Shown: positions 8,831 to 22,673 of the stretch, in pieces
How positions within the stretch are numbered: the stretch's first letter is position 1
How the letters are laid out: each line of letters starts with the position of its first letter
Source: Cyrtodaria siliqua
Lineage: Eukaryota > Mollusca > Bivalvia > Adapedonta > Hiatellidae
Direction: 5' to 3'
Length of the DNA: 64,000 nt
NCBI GenBank assembly: GCA_037043455.1
Contig: JAWPHD010006788.1
Coordinates: forward strand, 62,001-126,000
Made by a program: the position numbers and the translations under genes
Notes under the pieces: generated by a model
What the model was told of the DNA's origin: nothing
What the model saw: only the letters and a program-made list of their open reading frames with translations
Database searches by the model: none

Positions 8831-10269
8831 GAAGTAATTCTGTACATCTTTATATTATTTTACATTGCATCTGTTAGGCCTATGGTTTCGATATAAGGAG
8901 AATGATGATCTTAATAGACGTGTTCACACGCATTTTGACGCGTGGAAATTCAATCTGACCCAATTCTGACGCAGCTAATTTACCACATGTGCGTTTTTAT
9001 GACGCGCGTATATTTGCTTACAAGCATCAATCCAATACCTATTTTCGACAGTCCAAACATCACAACAATGAGCACGCACTGAATAACAGTGATTGACACC
9101 TTGCCTAACGACTTTGATCGCCTCTAGACCAATCATATTCGCTGCTATCGCAGCTTGTGGCACAGAGGCGGAAATAACATGTCTGTAAATGGTGTCAATG
9201 TGTAATCTAATCGTTGTTATTGTGTTGATAATTTAATGATTTAGTCTAGAGGCCACTTTAGCCTATCTGCTCTAGTTAAGGCTCGAGTTCAACATTTGGT
9301 GAGGAGCACAGTGTTTGGTTTCATTGGAAAGATTATACCCTGGCATTTTTCATGGTACCCGTGTTTAGCCGTGACTAGAGAATATCGAGGTTAAATGTCA
9401 TGACCATTTTTCACGGTATTTTATTAGGTGAAAATGAAAATTTACCATGATAGCTTTGTACGTGTTTCATTTCATATAAGATAACACAATTTTTACAGTG
9501 GTGTATGGTACGTTAAACATGGATTTAATATCTTTATACTTATGCAGTTTTGATTGCTAACTATTGTACATACCACAGATAACGTTAACGATATTAACCT
9601 TATTAACGTGGTTCTGGTCACTTTTTTAAAGTTGGAAAATTATTTTTATTTTCCTGGTAGTTTTCCTGTCGATCAAACTACTGTTAAAAAATTTGTTTCA
9701 TGAATGCATGCAGTTTGAATAAATAAACGTTCAATATTAAAATATAACCCGTCCACAGTCCTAATTTTGAAAGTTACGAGACATCCTGATGCCAAAGCTG
9801 AAGGCTCCTATTTTACGATTTTGTTAAATGACAATTCAGAATTGAACATGGTATTTTATAAAGTCATTTGATAAGGAATGCCAATTGATAAGGAATGCCT
9901 ATTGATGAGGTAAATCAATTGTTGGTACCTGAAATAAATATCTGATATGTTATATGGGTGCCGGTTTGATGGTCGCTGGTTCAAGCTTCACATGCGAAAC
10001 AAGTTTCGTTGGAATGTTCTTAAGCAACACACGTCCCCAGCATCGTTCGTCAAATGGGGACGTAAACCGGAGTGTTCCGCTTATCGGAGTATATCCCTCT
10101 TGAACACGTTAAAGAACAATAAGAATGTTACCATCCGTTAGTAAGAATTCCCGGATGCCTTATATATTATATCCCTGTCCCTGGAGTGGCTTTAACTAAC
10201 CGGTACTGCGAGGATGAGCCGTTAAGCGAAACGCGTAATATATGTAAACATATGTAAATAACATTATAA
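8831..10269. other. No gene recognised
   Basis: AT-rich sequence with short spurious ORFs on both strands (8975-9163 minus, 9947-10141 plus). I see no motif, splice-bounded exon or repeat structure that I can support. Confidence 0.3.
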
Positions 10270-10332
10270 TTAGAATGTCATTTGGCGAGCGTGCGGGCGT
10301 GCGTGCGGGCGGTCGGGCGTGCGTGCGTGCGG
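10270..10332. repeat. GC-rich (GCGTGCGG)n-like microsatellite
   Basis: An irregular run of GCGTGCGTGCGGGCG in otherwise AT-rich DNA. Confidence 0.6.
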
Positions 10333-10344
10333 CATCGAGCTCTT

Positions 10345-10835
10345 AGTTTCAGTAACTTTTGTTAGGAATGAGGTATTGCCATGAAACTTGCAGGGTAGAT
10401 AGCCTATATGGAAAGAAAGCTTGGGATTGCATTTGGGGTCTCTGGAGTCAAGGTCAAAGTCACTGTTACTAAATATAGAAAAAAAGGTTTCCGCTCAACA
10501 ACTTAAGTAAGGAATGAGATATAAGAATGAAGCTTGCAGTGTAGGTAACTTATAGCAAAAGGAAGTTTGGGATTGTATTTCGGGTCACTAGGGTCAATTT
10601 CACGGTCATTGTTACTAAAAATAGAAAGCAGTTTCAGCTCAATAACTTTTTGAGAATGAGATATTGGAACGAAACTGGCTGTGTATATACCTTATATGGA
10701 AAGAAAACTTGAGATTGAATTTGGTGTCAAGATCAAGTTCACTGTTACTACAAATAGAAAATAAAAATAAGTCCGCACAATTACTTAAGTTAGGAATGAG
10801 ATACTGTAACGAAACTTGCTGTCTGTGTAACTTAT
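10345..10835 (+). repeat. Tandem repeat of four diverged ~140-149-bp units
   Basis: The phrase (A)GGAATGAG(A/G)TAT..AA(C/T)GAA(A/G)CTTGC recurs near 10360, 10510, 10650 and 10790. Each time it is followed by GGAAAGAAA(G/A)CTTG(G/A)GATTG and a CACTGTTACTA block. No coding potential. Confidence 0.7.
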
Positions 10836-12060
10836 AGTCGCCTTACTAACACATCTTTTCTTTCTTTACAGTCCTCATTTACTGTGTATACATTTATGTT
10901 TGTGATTCACATGTCATTCTATTTATTCCATATTGTACACTGTTTATATCCCTTGAATATTAGAACTTCGGCAACTTTATTTATGTAATTTGCTGCTTTT
11001 GTTTTGTAGAAAAAAAACAACATTTTTTTACTTCATGTTCATCTTACCGGTACTGTAACAGCATTTCAAATGGAAAACCTGGTTTTCATGGAATGTTCAA
11101 GTTTCTTGTTATTTGTTATTTTGATTTTATATTTCATGGTATCTTTTTTGTCGCAATGTTAATAAAAACTACTGGTATCTATGAAAAACACAGAATGTAT
11201 GCCTATTGTTGTTACAATTTTGTTAGAACCATAAGCAAGCCAACTATGGGGAAAATGTCATGCGTTTTTAAAAAAATAATGAGCATACGTGGGATGTCTG
11301 CTCACTAGTATTAAAGGAACAACTTTTTTTTATTGTAACATTTTTGTCTGTTGAACGACGAGTATTCTAGTCAACATTAACGTCAAGAATATATTTTGCT
11401 GAACTATCAAGAGCCAATGCGGTATTCATTGTGATTTTTGGGATATGCACACTATTCTTTATTAACTTACGCATGATATAATGTTAATATAAACATGTAC
11501 CGCGAATACCGCATATTAGAAAATCTTTGACTAGAACTTACCATAGACCGAGGTTACATTATCGCTAAATCTACAAAACTTATTGTGTTTAATATTTTAA
11601 ATACAAATCTCTCCCTACCAAACAGGTTCTTCTTCTCAACGTGTTGGTGTTTAATCCACGTATCTCAATGCTTTAAACGAATTTATAGTTTCAAGTATGG
11701 CATATAAATGTGGGTTGTTGTGTAAAAGTATGAATACAAGAGATTTGTGTTGTTTTTTGACAAACTATCCAACCTATGCCGAACGAATTAGAATAACTTA
11801 AAATGAAAACAAATGTCGTTAGAACGTATAGGTTGGCAATATAAAACAATGTGTCCATATCCTGTGGAAACTGTTATATTAAACGTAAACCATGTATTCC
11901 CTAAAATGTAATTATTTATTAATGAATATTAAGGAAACATTTGTTGTAAGTGACCTTACGATTCAGTGTAAAGTTAACAACAGAAATGATGTTTTTATGT
12001 GTGTAAAAGACAAGGAAATTAACTCAATAAGTTTTGATAAAATAAATATATTAATTTTGT
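10836..12060. other. No gene recognised
   Basis: AT-rich; includes a 71-codon ORF at 11093-11308 without recognisable features. Nothing else supported. Confidence 0.3.
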
Positions 12061-12074
12061 AAAGGTATGCATGA

Positions 12075-12290
12075 ATGAATCAATAATAAATAAATAAATA
12101 AAAAAATAAAAAATAATAAAAATTAATAAATAAATAAAAAAAAGGATGGAATGAATAAATACACAAATAAAAGAATGAATGAACAAATGAATGGACGAAT
12201 GATTGAATGAATGGAGGAACGAACGAACCAACGAACGAACGAATAATGAATGAATGAATGAATGAATGAATGAATGAATGAATAAGACAA
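12075..12290. repeat. (AATA)n/(GAAT)n microsatellite
   Basis: Starts as AATA-type repeats, passes into GAAT/GAAC variants and ends in about eleven near-perfect GAAT units at 12242-12284. Ser/Phe/Ile/His-rich ORFs on the minus strand here are artefacts of the repeat. Confidence 0.8.
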
Positions 12291-12359
12291 ATGGCGGAGA
12301 GATGGCAGATGAGCGGACGAACAGACGGACACCCAACGAGGACTAATCACTATATACTA

Positions 12360-13742
12360 TATACATCTCATCTCTGAGCAATTCATGGAGTGGCTATTAG
12401 ACGTTCGTCCGGAAAGACAGCAAACGGGCGGACGGACGGCGGATTGGCGGACGGACGAGGAACGAAAACTTATTATCACCGTACATTAGCTTACCTGATC
12501 TATTTATAACGTTAAATTACGACCTAAAGATGATTTATGCATATACAAAATAATTATGGTTTTCAAAAATGTACATTGCATTTTTCCAATTATAATAACT
12601 ATTCTGGAAAAGTGTCATGACCTTTGGGTTCAATTTAGTCATGACCTTTGACTTCTATTTACCCCTGTCAGGGCAGATCACGGGTACTACGACAAAGATA
12701 AAATATTACCCTTTTGAGTGATACATGTCTCTTTGTTCCTCGCAACATTTTTAACTCGACTTACAATTGATTGACGTTCTCCCGGACACACGGCGGATGG
12801 ACGGATGGACGGAGGGGCGGACGGCGGACGAATACTTATAACCGTATAACAGCTCACCACTGAGCCTTTTACTTATGTTAGCTTTTAACCGTCATATGCT
12901 TTGTGCATAAACAAAATAATAATGCCTTTCAAAAGTGTACATTCAAGTGTTCAATTAAATATTCTGAAAAAAGGTCATGACCTTTGACCTCAGTTCACCC
13001 CTGTCACATACAAAACCAGGGAAGAACACGGGTACCGCGACAAATGTAAGATACTATCCTTTCGATTTATACCTGTCTCTGTGGTCCTCGCAAGATGTTG
13101 AACTCGACTCACAATTCATTGATTGACTACTAGACGTTCTCCCGGACAGTTGGAGGATGGGCAGATAGACAGCGGAGGGGCGGATGGACGGACGACGGAC
13201 TAAGACTTACCACCGTATATCAGCTCATCTCTGAGCCTTTTACATATGTTAGCTTATGACCGAAATATGCTTCGAGCATAAACAAAATAATAATGGCTTT
13301 CACAATTTTACATTGCTATGCTCTTCGCAAAATGTTGGACTCTACTCAAAATTCATTGTGTGGCTACTAGACGTTCTTACGGACAGACGGCGGATGTGCT
13401 GACGGACAGCGGATGGGTGGACGGACGGACGCCGGACGAGGACTTATCACCGTATATCAGCTCACCTCCAATCCTTTTACTTATGTTAGCTTATGATGAA
13501 ATATGCTTCGAGCATAAACAAAATAATATTAGTCTTCAAACATGTGCATTAAATTAAAGTAGATATTCCGAAAAAGGGTCATGACATTTGACCTCAATTT
13601 ATCCCTGTCACATACAAAATCAGGGCTGAACACGGATACCACGACAAAGGCAGAATATTACCCTTTCGAGTGATACCTATTACTATGCTCCTCGAAAAAT
13701 GTTGAACTCGACTCAAAAATCGTCGTTTGGCCTCTAGATTAA
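12360..13742 (+). repeat. Satellite-like tandem repeat, unit about 370 bp
   Basis: The landmark GACGTTC(G/T)..CCGGACAG followed by GGCGGACGGACG occurs near 12400, 12774, 13132 and 13368, each time followed by ACTTAT.ACCGTATA.CAGCTCA, TTATGTTAGCTTATGAC and GGTCATGACCTTTGACCTCA. Spacings are about 374, 358 and 236 bp, so one unit is internally shortened. The array stops abruptly at CCTCTAGATTAATTACC, close to the 3' end of the minus-strand LINE. Confidence 0.75.
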
Positions 13743-13799
13743 TTACCTTTGAAGTTTATGATGCTTTTTGCGGATGGAGACTATTATGACTTGATTATA

Positions 13800-16700
13800 T
13801 TATATTTATTTTTATTAAAGTCTCATCATAGTATATACAGTCTACAATAGCATAAAACAACAACACATAATATTATACACCATGTCACTCTTGTAAGAGT
13901 TATAAGAGACTAAAAGATATATATGATATCTTCTAAAAATATACTATATTTTACAATATTAATACTATATGTCATACAATTATCACACAATTCTTCTTTT
14001 TTTTTCTTTTTTTTTTTTTTTTCACAGCAATTTACCACATTACCATATTCATTTAATTTATTTTTACAATGATAAGAATTGAGCTATAATCGTTAATCCT
14101 GAGCAGAGTGTACTTATAAGTATAATTACAAAATGCTCTAAAAAAGTATTAAAATAAACTTTATATTAAAACACTGAATTTATGAAAACTGCACCATGAT
14201 GGCATTAGAAGTGCTTATTAAAAAAAACATTTTAAAAAATCAATTATCATCTCAAATCAGATTTGCTATGACCTGATTAACAATCATTGCTCAAATATAA
14301 ATAAAACAATTACATATATATTAAATTATCATAAGATATCAGCATACATATACAATATTAACACATTGTTCACATAGAAATATATATTTACACTTCAAAC
14401 AAATTAAATCTAAATCAAGCCTACCGATAAAGATAACTTGATCTTCTTTGCAATATTTTGAAGCAGGTTTTGGCACATATTCTAATCAGATTTACATTAT
14501 TAAATAGAAAAACTATCTTCTGTTCGTCTGTATAGTCATTGAAATTTGAATCGAGTAAGAATGCATAATCAATCATTTGTAATCGTATATCATTATATAA
14601 TGAACATGAAAGTATAACGTGAATCTCATTTTCTACAGTATCATTACAAAACGGACACACTCTTTCACAAACTGGAAGCCTTTCATAACGACCAGTTTCT
14701 AAACGAATGGGCGCAACACCACACCGAAATCTAGATAAAGCAGATCTATGGTTGCGTGGTAGAATCATTGTACAATATTCTTCGGTTTTAAAAACACTTT
14801 TAAATAATTTGTAAGTACGTAACTTGTTTCCACCTGTACTATTTCTACTATGTTCAAGGTTAACAATATTGAACCAATCATATTTATACTTATCAATAAA
14901 CGCCCTGTTAACATTGCCAAGCATAGTTCGTTTTACTAAAACAGTATCCATATTAGTTATAACATTACAATCAATATTAGAGAAATTAGTCTTAACTCGA
15001 TATGGCCAATTTTTACATCTAGAACTGTTTAAATTATAACAATAAGTAAAAACTTGTTTATTAAATCGTGTTATCGGCATGTAATTCAGTCGAATCCAAT
15101 AAGTGGACACAGTGGTTAATTGTCTAGCAAAGACTGGCTTCCATGCCATATCACCAGCCAAAGCAGCTGACGGTGCATTACGTGTCGTGCCAAGAAATGC
15201 TCGCATTGCTCTATGCTGTAGGGCATCTATGCATGAAAAGGATCTAGTACCCCAAATGGCTGCACCGTAAGCTACAATGGACCATACCATTGAATCAAAC
15301 AACTTTGTATAAACATTATATGGCATACCTCCTAGTGTCTTATATTTAGCAATTAATAAGCCTAGTGCTCTACTGGCTGACTTAGAAACAAATGAAGCTG
15401 TGACGTTAAAGTCTAGAAATTCGTCTAGAATCAGACCAAGATAAATATATTTGTCCTTAACATGGATATCAAATTCACCACATTTAAAATTAAAAACTGT
15501 CTTTTGAACACTTCTAGGTCTGAAGTGAATAACGTTTGTTTTTAATTGATTTATTGACATAAAATTTGTGTTACACCACTCGGATAACAAGTTAAGCATC
15601 AGCTGTAAATCAGTTTCAGTTTCAGCCAGAAGAACAATATCGTCAGCGTATAACATAATACAAGCTTTTTATCCATTACCAATATCTATACCAATATCTA
15701 AGGCCTTCAATTTACAAGCAAAATCATTTACAAAACAATTGAACAGTAAGGGAGATTTACAACAACCTTGTCGTAGACCTGTTTTTACATCAAACCAATC
15801 GGTTTTCAAACCATTTATACGGACACATGACGAAACAGTTGTGTATAAAGATTTAACAGCTTTCAACATTTTACCATTTACTCCTATATTACATAGTTTA
15901 TTCCACAATAAATTTCTATTAATAGTATCATAAACCTTTTTAAAATCGATAAACGCCGTGAATGTGGAAGCTTTCATTTTTATTCGAGTTTCAATAATGT
16001 TAGTTAATGAAGACAAGTGATCTATAGTGCTTCTCTTTTTTCTAAATCCATTTTGTTCGTCCTCTAATTTATTGTTTGCTTCAACCCAAGTAGATAGTCT
16101 TTGATTCAAAATATAACAATACAATTTATACATTGAAGGAGTAATAGTTATACCCCTATAAGACATAGGATCACGTGGATCATTATTAGCAGATTTTGGG
16201 ATAGGGTTAACAATACCTTTACCCCACTCTGATGGTATACAACCCGTTGTAAAACAGACATTAAACAATACATGTAAAATTGAAATAGATGTATCATTTT
16301 TAAAAATTTCTGCAGGTAAACCAGCTATACCACATGCTTTATCTTTTTTTGAATTAAAAACTGCTTTATGAATTTCAAAAATAGATATTTCATCTTTAAA
16401 TTCAGGTATAAAATCATTATTTACAACATTATTGTCATGTACAACATTATTCTGATCAGATGCATTATATAAATTTGAAAAACTAGTTTTCCATTTATTA
16501 AGAACAAAATCATTATCATTATTAATCTTTCCTGAATCATCCAAAACTTCCATTGGTATTTTCTTTTTCTTTTGAAATGCAACACCTATCTTACCTATAC
16601 TTTTCCAAAAATTACAAGAGTTCTTATCAAGATCTAACAATAAATCGTTTTGCATTCTAAACCAGTATAACCTTTTAGATTTTTGAACAGCTTTGCTAAA

Positions 16701-17565
16701 ATCTTTTCTACATCTTACAAAATTAATACGAAGTAATTTTCTTTGACATATATTATGACATTTTACATACAATTTTTCTGCTTGACACATCTTATTCCAT
16801 AAAATTGATAAATTTTCGTCCCACCAGGGCTTTCCTATTTTTCTACGTTTATTAGACGAAGAGTTATTAATTTTAACCTTCCGTTTATGTAGCCTTTCTG
16901 ACATTTCATTTTTAATTTGTTCACATAAATCTTGATATGACTTATCGATTTCGTTTTGAGTGCGTAAACTAGACTCGAGACTGAATACCGTATTATGTAA
17001 ACTCGATACAATATTATGATCAGATAAAAAGGATTCTGGTATATTATGAACATCATATTTTGTAAATGTTTGGTTTGATTCAAATTCTGGTACTGAACGG
17101 TCAGAAACGCTACATGCAATATTTAAATTCCATGTAATAAAAGAATGATCTGGAACAGAAACTGGAACAACATCTGTCCTATTAACAAGTTCAGATGGTC
17201 TATGTATTGTACATTCAGTAAACATATCTAAATTGCTATGACTAATTAAACAATAATCAACAACCGAAGTACCTTGTGGACGAACACATGTAAAATCATT
17301 ATTAGTACAATTACGACCATTTAAAACACAAAAGTTACTATTTATAAGAAAATCAATCATCACAGAACCATAATCGTTACTAGTAAAATCAACAATATTT
17401 CTGTTTGGCACAACATCAATTCCTTCAATAAAATCAGACATATCACCTATTCTACTATTAAAATCACCACATATAAACACAGTTCCTATATCTTGATATT
17501 CATAAATATTAGCTAAAATACTATCATAAAACATATTAACATCTATTTGTCTTGTAGAGTTCTTT
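13800..17565 (-). mobile_element. 5'-truncated APE-type LINE
   Basis: Contains one long endonuclease/reverse transcriptase frame (14421 to about 17565) and an AT-rich 3' UTR. The 3' end could be at the A-rich tract complementary to 13997-14022 or further on near 13800, where AATAAAAATAAATATAAT reads on the element strand; I cannot decide. The 5' end is truncated near 17565, just before the endonuclease catalytic block. I cannot fix the clade by eye; CR1/Jockey/I-like APE elements share this layout. Confidence 0.75.
14421..17534 (-). pseudogene. LINE ORF2-like endonuclease-reverse transcriptase with one stop
   Basis: One frame of 1038 codons from 17534 to 14421, interrupted only by TAA at 15669-15671, between the GLRQGC..SPLLF block and the catalytic YADD (about codons 629-632, YADDIVLLAE). 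Order of domains: C-terminal part of an APE endonuclease (CGDFNSR near codon 21, SVVDYCL, DHSFITWN), a basic linker, RT (PIPKS, YRGITITPSMYKL, NGFRKKRSTIDHL, FIDFKKVYDTI, YADD), thumb/connector, and a C-terminal zinc-knuckle-like CPFC...H....C. The reverse transcriptase would copy element RNA at a nicked target. The N-terminal part of the endonuclease is missing by 5' truncation, so this copy could not move by itself even without the stop. Confidence 0.88.
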
Positions 17566-17942
17566 AGATATTAACTGTTTAATTGATTGCTACCGGCTTC
17601 TGATTGATTACCGGTTAATTAGACCGAACTGCGATAAAACAGATGCTAGCGGTCAAACGTGAAAAGGTAAAGTCGGCAAAAATAAAATTGACTTTATTTG
17701 TTTTTGTTGTGTGTTTATTTTCTTTTACGCACGTTTTAAGGAACAAAAAATATAATTTTAATGAGGATAATTTAAATATTTATAAATCGTCGAAATGTAC
17801 ATAAACTGAGAGTATTTGAACCGGGTTTATCATTCAGTCAAAACTTAACGGACATTACGCATTGTGATATTTTGTGCTTACGGACTTTTCTTGTGCCATC
17901 GAGTAACGGACTTTATTAATTCATGTAATGTGTTTATATTCA

Positions 17943-18101
17943 ATGAAAATGGCTCAAAGAAGAATATTTTCGTTTATGTCATCGCAGTCTCCGAAACGGC
18001 ATGTTGGGGATGCACTGTCTGACCCTCAGACTCCGAAGAAGCAGAAAATAAGTGACATTTCAGATGTTATTTTACTAGAGAAATATATTAAAATATTTTG
18101 A
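17943..18101 (+). CDS. Short basic ORF with PIP-box-like N-terminus
   Basis: A 52-codon frame starting ATGAAAATGGCT. Its N-terminus contains QRRIFSFM, which resembles a PCNA-binding (PIP) box, followed by Ser/Pro/Lys-rich sequence with a possible nuclear signal (PKR, PKKQK). Such N-termini with Phe-Phe-like motifs followed by basic linkers occur in some zinc-finger transposase-derived proteins; no further domain follows here before the stop. Could be a first exon remnant or chance. Confidence 0.25.
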   Translation: MKMAQRRIFSFMSSQSPKRHVGDALSDPQTPKKQKISDISDVILLEKYIKIF

Positions 18102-18619
18102 GAAATATTGTTGATACTTGAATATAGATAGTATAATGAGCTTAAAGAGTGTACTGTACTAGAGAATTATTTTTTGAAATAAATGAAATGAATAAAATGA
18201 GATTTCTTGAAAATTAAACATTCAATACACGGCCTTCTGTTTTCTTGTTTAATGTTCCAAACATACAATTGGTGGAAACAGAGCTTGTATTATAACACAA
18301 TAACTTATAATATTAACAAATGTGCACCCCAATTTATTAAACATCCTTACATAACTTTGAATCTTTGACATATTGACACATGAATGTTAAATGGAATAGT
18401 AGTTATTTTAAGTTCAAATGTATATCCCTGTACACCATTCTTGACAATAAAATATTTACAGAATTCACTAAAATTAAAGTTATTTAAAGATGTTTTATAA
18501 AACGGCGCTTCAATTTGTTTGAATCATATTTGACTTTTGAAATTTCAATTTTGAACCTTGGGATTTTGAGGGTTATATGACTCTTCACTTTTGAAGTCTA
18601 TTGAGAACCCTTATAGGTA

Positions 18620-18726
18620 TTTTCATATCACAGCTAATATCAGGCCTGAGACACCATATCTGCCCGAGAGCTTTAGCTCGAGGGCTGATATGGGTCAAGG
18701 GCCTGATATAGGGTGTGATATGAAAA
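18620..18726. mobile_element. 107-bp palindromic MITE
   Basis: The arms TTTCATATCACA..TAATATCAGGCC and the matching reverse complement flank a CTCGAG-type hairpin (GAGCTTTAGCTC) in the centre. Same family as 7919-8048 (shared ATATCACACC.GATATCA). Confidence 0.65.
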
Positions 18727-21700
18727 TAAACATTATTAATTTTATTTATCCTATACTTCAGCAATGACTTTTTTGAACTGTCAACTTCAGCTAGCTTTCT
18801 ACGCTGTTTTCCAGGGAGAAAACAATAATGTTATCATGGTTATTAATTCATAATTTTGACAAAGCATCATCAAACTAAACTGACCAATCAGTGACCAGAA
18901 TTTTTGACACAGCTCTACATTCTGGTAGGTGATAAACTCGGTCTTTATCCCAGATGTTCAACCAAGTTTACTATTAAAATTAAGGTATTTACAGAGTGAT
19001 TATTTTAAAACCCTGCATAAGTCATGCACATTTATGCAAATTGATTTAATAGATAAATCATCGAATAGATGTATCTTTCAAATTTGAATCTTGAAAATTA
19101 TCATATTTTTAGTCTACCAAAGATTTTTATTTTACTATATAACCTAAGGATAAAAACCGAGTAACACACATTTTATCACCCAGTGAAAACAAGGTAAAAT
19201 CTTAATATTTCGGCAATGGAAAATTATGAATAAATGTAACCTATTCTAATGTGTTCACGTCTGTCACGTTAATTTATTCAGAAATTTGATGTAAATGAAT
19301 GCCATTGAATTTGAAAGTGTCTAATTCAGCAAATGAAAGGTCACAAGTAATTATTTCATCCACGGATGGTTCTTTATCATTGAATTTCTTATAAATTTGT
19401 TAAACTCTCTTTATTGATCGTGCCTTATGTATTTCTTTCTTTTACTTCTGTCTATTCATCAATTTTAATTCATCTTCTTGGCATTATTAGTGAAGTCATT
19501 TCCGTTGACTTATGGTCAAAGATGACATTTTAACGTACACATGTAAATGTAGATGTATAGCCAATAATCTGATGCGAAAACAGGATGGAATGCAGACGAC
19601 AAACCATACGCGTGACAAATCGTAAACAATGGTAACTAATCGGTAATTTCCGTATCACTCCGCTGAAAGCCTCATAAAGAACAGTTGGTTATTTCCGTGA
19701 TTTGACATATTTTTCACCCTTTATTTCACGCGCGTGATAAAGCTTTATTGCCCGGCATCTAAATCCTGATTGATATGACTAGTTAGGTCTTTGTTTTCGT
19801 ATATTCAAAAACAACGTATTCATAGGGAAGTATGTTATAAATACATGTACATAATACATATATCGTATTCATAATAAATATAGCTGTATTATTCAGACCA
19901 TCGTATTTTTCTCTCTTTTTTTGCGATAAAATAGACACAGATTTCCACGCTTCATATATCCGTCTCGTGCAATACGTGGCTCGCCGCGGCGTAATAATAC
20001 CGCTCATGAAATTACAATAAAAAGAAAATGTGTCATAAAACCACGTTTCCCACAATTGTGCGCCCTCTTGTAATACATCGACGACTGTCGGCCTAATTAG
20101 GCCTTATTTTAATAGGGCACCTGAATAGTTGATGCGTGGACTATTGATAGTTGAGGACAGCGTGTCATCTAATAAAATTAAATGCCCCGAAGAGCGAAAT
20201 AAACATAATGGAATTGTGATGATATTGAAAATATCGATCGATTTGTTTATCGGAACAGTAAAGTACAAACAGACAAGTTATGTTTTAATAAATAAATTAT
20301 ATTAAGTAATAATATAAAAATGAAGATTGTTAGAAAGAAAAGCTTGAAATAGACAGAAAAGAACTATCACGGAGCTTAGACGATCACTGAATACTAGAGC
20401 ATAATAATTTCAACTAGGAATTATTAACTCATATGAAAAACACTGTATAATGCAATATCCTTTCTAATGTTTAGTCCATCTATGTAATGTTTAATTGTTG
20501 TAGTTGTTACTATGCTTTATTAACAAATACAGTTCAGTTGGCTAACCACTGTCTGCACGTTACATGTCGCACAATCTCTCACTATATAATATGAATATAT
20601 ATAACATCATTGTCTGTACCGCTTGCAGCATAACTCCATATCACTAGTATATAATATGCATTGTATCACGGATCAAATATGCATATGGTATATCACATCA
20701 CTATACAGACTATCGACTGACTATGTCAATCTATATCAACACTATATCACAGTGATTCTATCAACACTCTTCTGTGTATAGGATACACCACATCATTGTA
20801 CAGACTATCTACTGTCTGCATCAATCTATCATATCATCACTACTCTTCCATGTACACGCTGTATCAATTGACTGCCGTCTGTATACTACATCTTATAACG
20901 TCACCCGACCATCACCTTGTAGATGACTTTGTTATGACATATATCATCACCACGAAAAAGGAGATGTTCCCCTATAAAACAATAAAACCTTTCTTAATAT
21001 TCTCAAAGTGTGTGATTTTATATTTGATAAAATCGACGCCACCGTATTGACAAAAGAGCACAATTTCAACATTTCACTTAATACTGATAATTCAAATTTA
21101 ATCACCAGACACCCTCAGTTCTAATACATCATATCTTCATATTGATACCATCAAGTACTCCCACTCTTAGTAGCACAACATATCACCACCAATTCTCAAC
21201 ACACACTGACCACCAAAATATAACACCCAATTATCTTCTCTACTTAACAATAGAAAAATCACTCACTCCTGTTCACTATTGCATGTACAAAATATGACAC
21301 CTTCCTTTTAAAGGTACTCTGTCTAATATCAATTAAAGTGAATTTGTCACAGGAATTTAGTTGGGAGCAGCGGTTATGAAGCCTGCGTATCAAAAAGCAG
21401 ACAACATATCCTATGAGTAGTTAAACAATACCCAGAGCCTTTTATCGGCCGGAGTAATGGAACCACCGAATCAAAAATTAAGTAAGTAAAAAAAGAAATT
21501 GAAATGTACCACCGATAACTAAATATAAGTATCTGGCTCAGCGATCTCCAGAGATCGAAGGAATAACAGGACAACCGACGCTCCTAATACTGTACAAGTA
21601 TTAGACCCTGTCGTTTCATTCGGAATATACTGCATTTCACCATTTAAAATTGAAAAAGTTCATTAAACTTTTGTGTTTGTGTAAACAATCTGGGTTTAGT

Positions 21701-22608
21701 AAGTCAAGTAGTACACTACTACACCAGATAAAAACTTATATCAACCAGTTTGTATTGCAACAAGACCAATCTCTCTAGTTACATCGGACCGCCCTTGCCT
21801 GCCTCATCGGTTGATGAATCCGGGGTAATTATCGCTTGATGAATCAATCCGAGGTAATTTTATCCTCAGACACGTATTCTGCCTCATAATCATAAGGTGG
21901 CACATTATGCAACCGTCTTATCATGGGCATTTCCTACAACTCAGCATCAGTATCGCTTCATTCCGACATTTTCGCACACACACTGCACTGTGCTTGTGTG
22001 GTTTCTTGATGTACAAATGGCTTACCTTAAAACCGAGGATATCCGACCGTCTATACGACAAGAGGTTTTCCACTTATTTTTTTTTACGATTTTATTTCAG
22101 TTTTTATCTTTAAAGTAGCTATCCTACCAACAACATCCACATTTAAGAACAGGTGTACGCCGTTTCTGAATCTATTGCCGACGATGTATATATATATATA
22201 TATATATAACTTACATGTGTTAAGAATCCAAACACAAATAGAGACTCATTATAAACTGCTTTAACCATCCAGGGAAAACCCCGAAACCCGTGCGTCGAAT
22301 TAATATTTACCAAATCATAATTCATTTTACACATATTCAACCACAGGTATTTTAAAAACCCGCCAATACACCTATACTTTAATCGGCACATATACGTTAT
22401 TATATGACCCGAACACCTGGATATTGTTTTGATAAGCGTTGTTTTAGTGTAATATCTTCGTTATTTGCCGTTTTAGTTTGTTTTTTTAAACGTATGGTCA
22501 CTTCACATGCACCAATAACATAGTCAACATGGTGTTTATAATGAAATGTCATAATTAAAAACACATTAACAACGGATTTGTTGATTTAGACCAAACTTCA
22601 GCCTTAAC
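18727..22608. other. No gene recognised
   Basis: AT-rich. Contains a short local duplication of TTGATGAATC(C)GGGGTAAT near 21805-21860, an (AT)n tract near 22183-22208, and a region at about 22310-22460 that resembles 50850-50990 (dispersed repeat). Small ORFs at 19783-20055, 20796-21050, 21374-21574, 21897-22118 and 22143-22391 lack support. Confidence 0.35.
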
Positions 22609-22673
22609 CTGACTGTATTCCAATGGAAACAACGATCGATATAGTATTACGATAAATCTGGGACACACATAAA

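Noticed and set aside
8975..9163. 62-codon minus-strand ORF with several Cys
   Set aside because: No recognised motif, no neighbouring exon and no repeat copy; cannot be supported as a gene.
12019..12350. Ser/Phe/His-rich minus-strand ORFs
   Set aside because: Artefact of the GAAT/AATA microsatellite.
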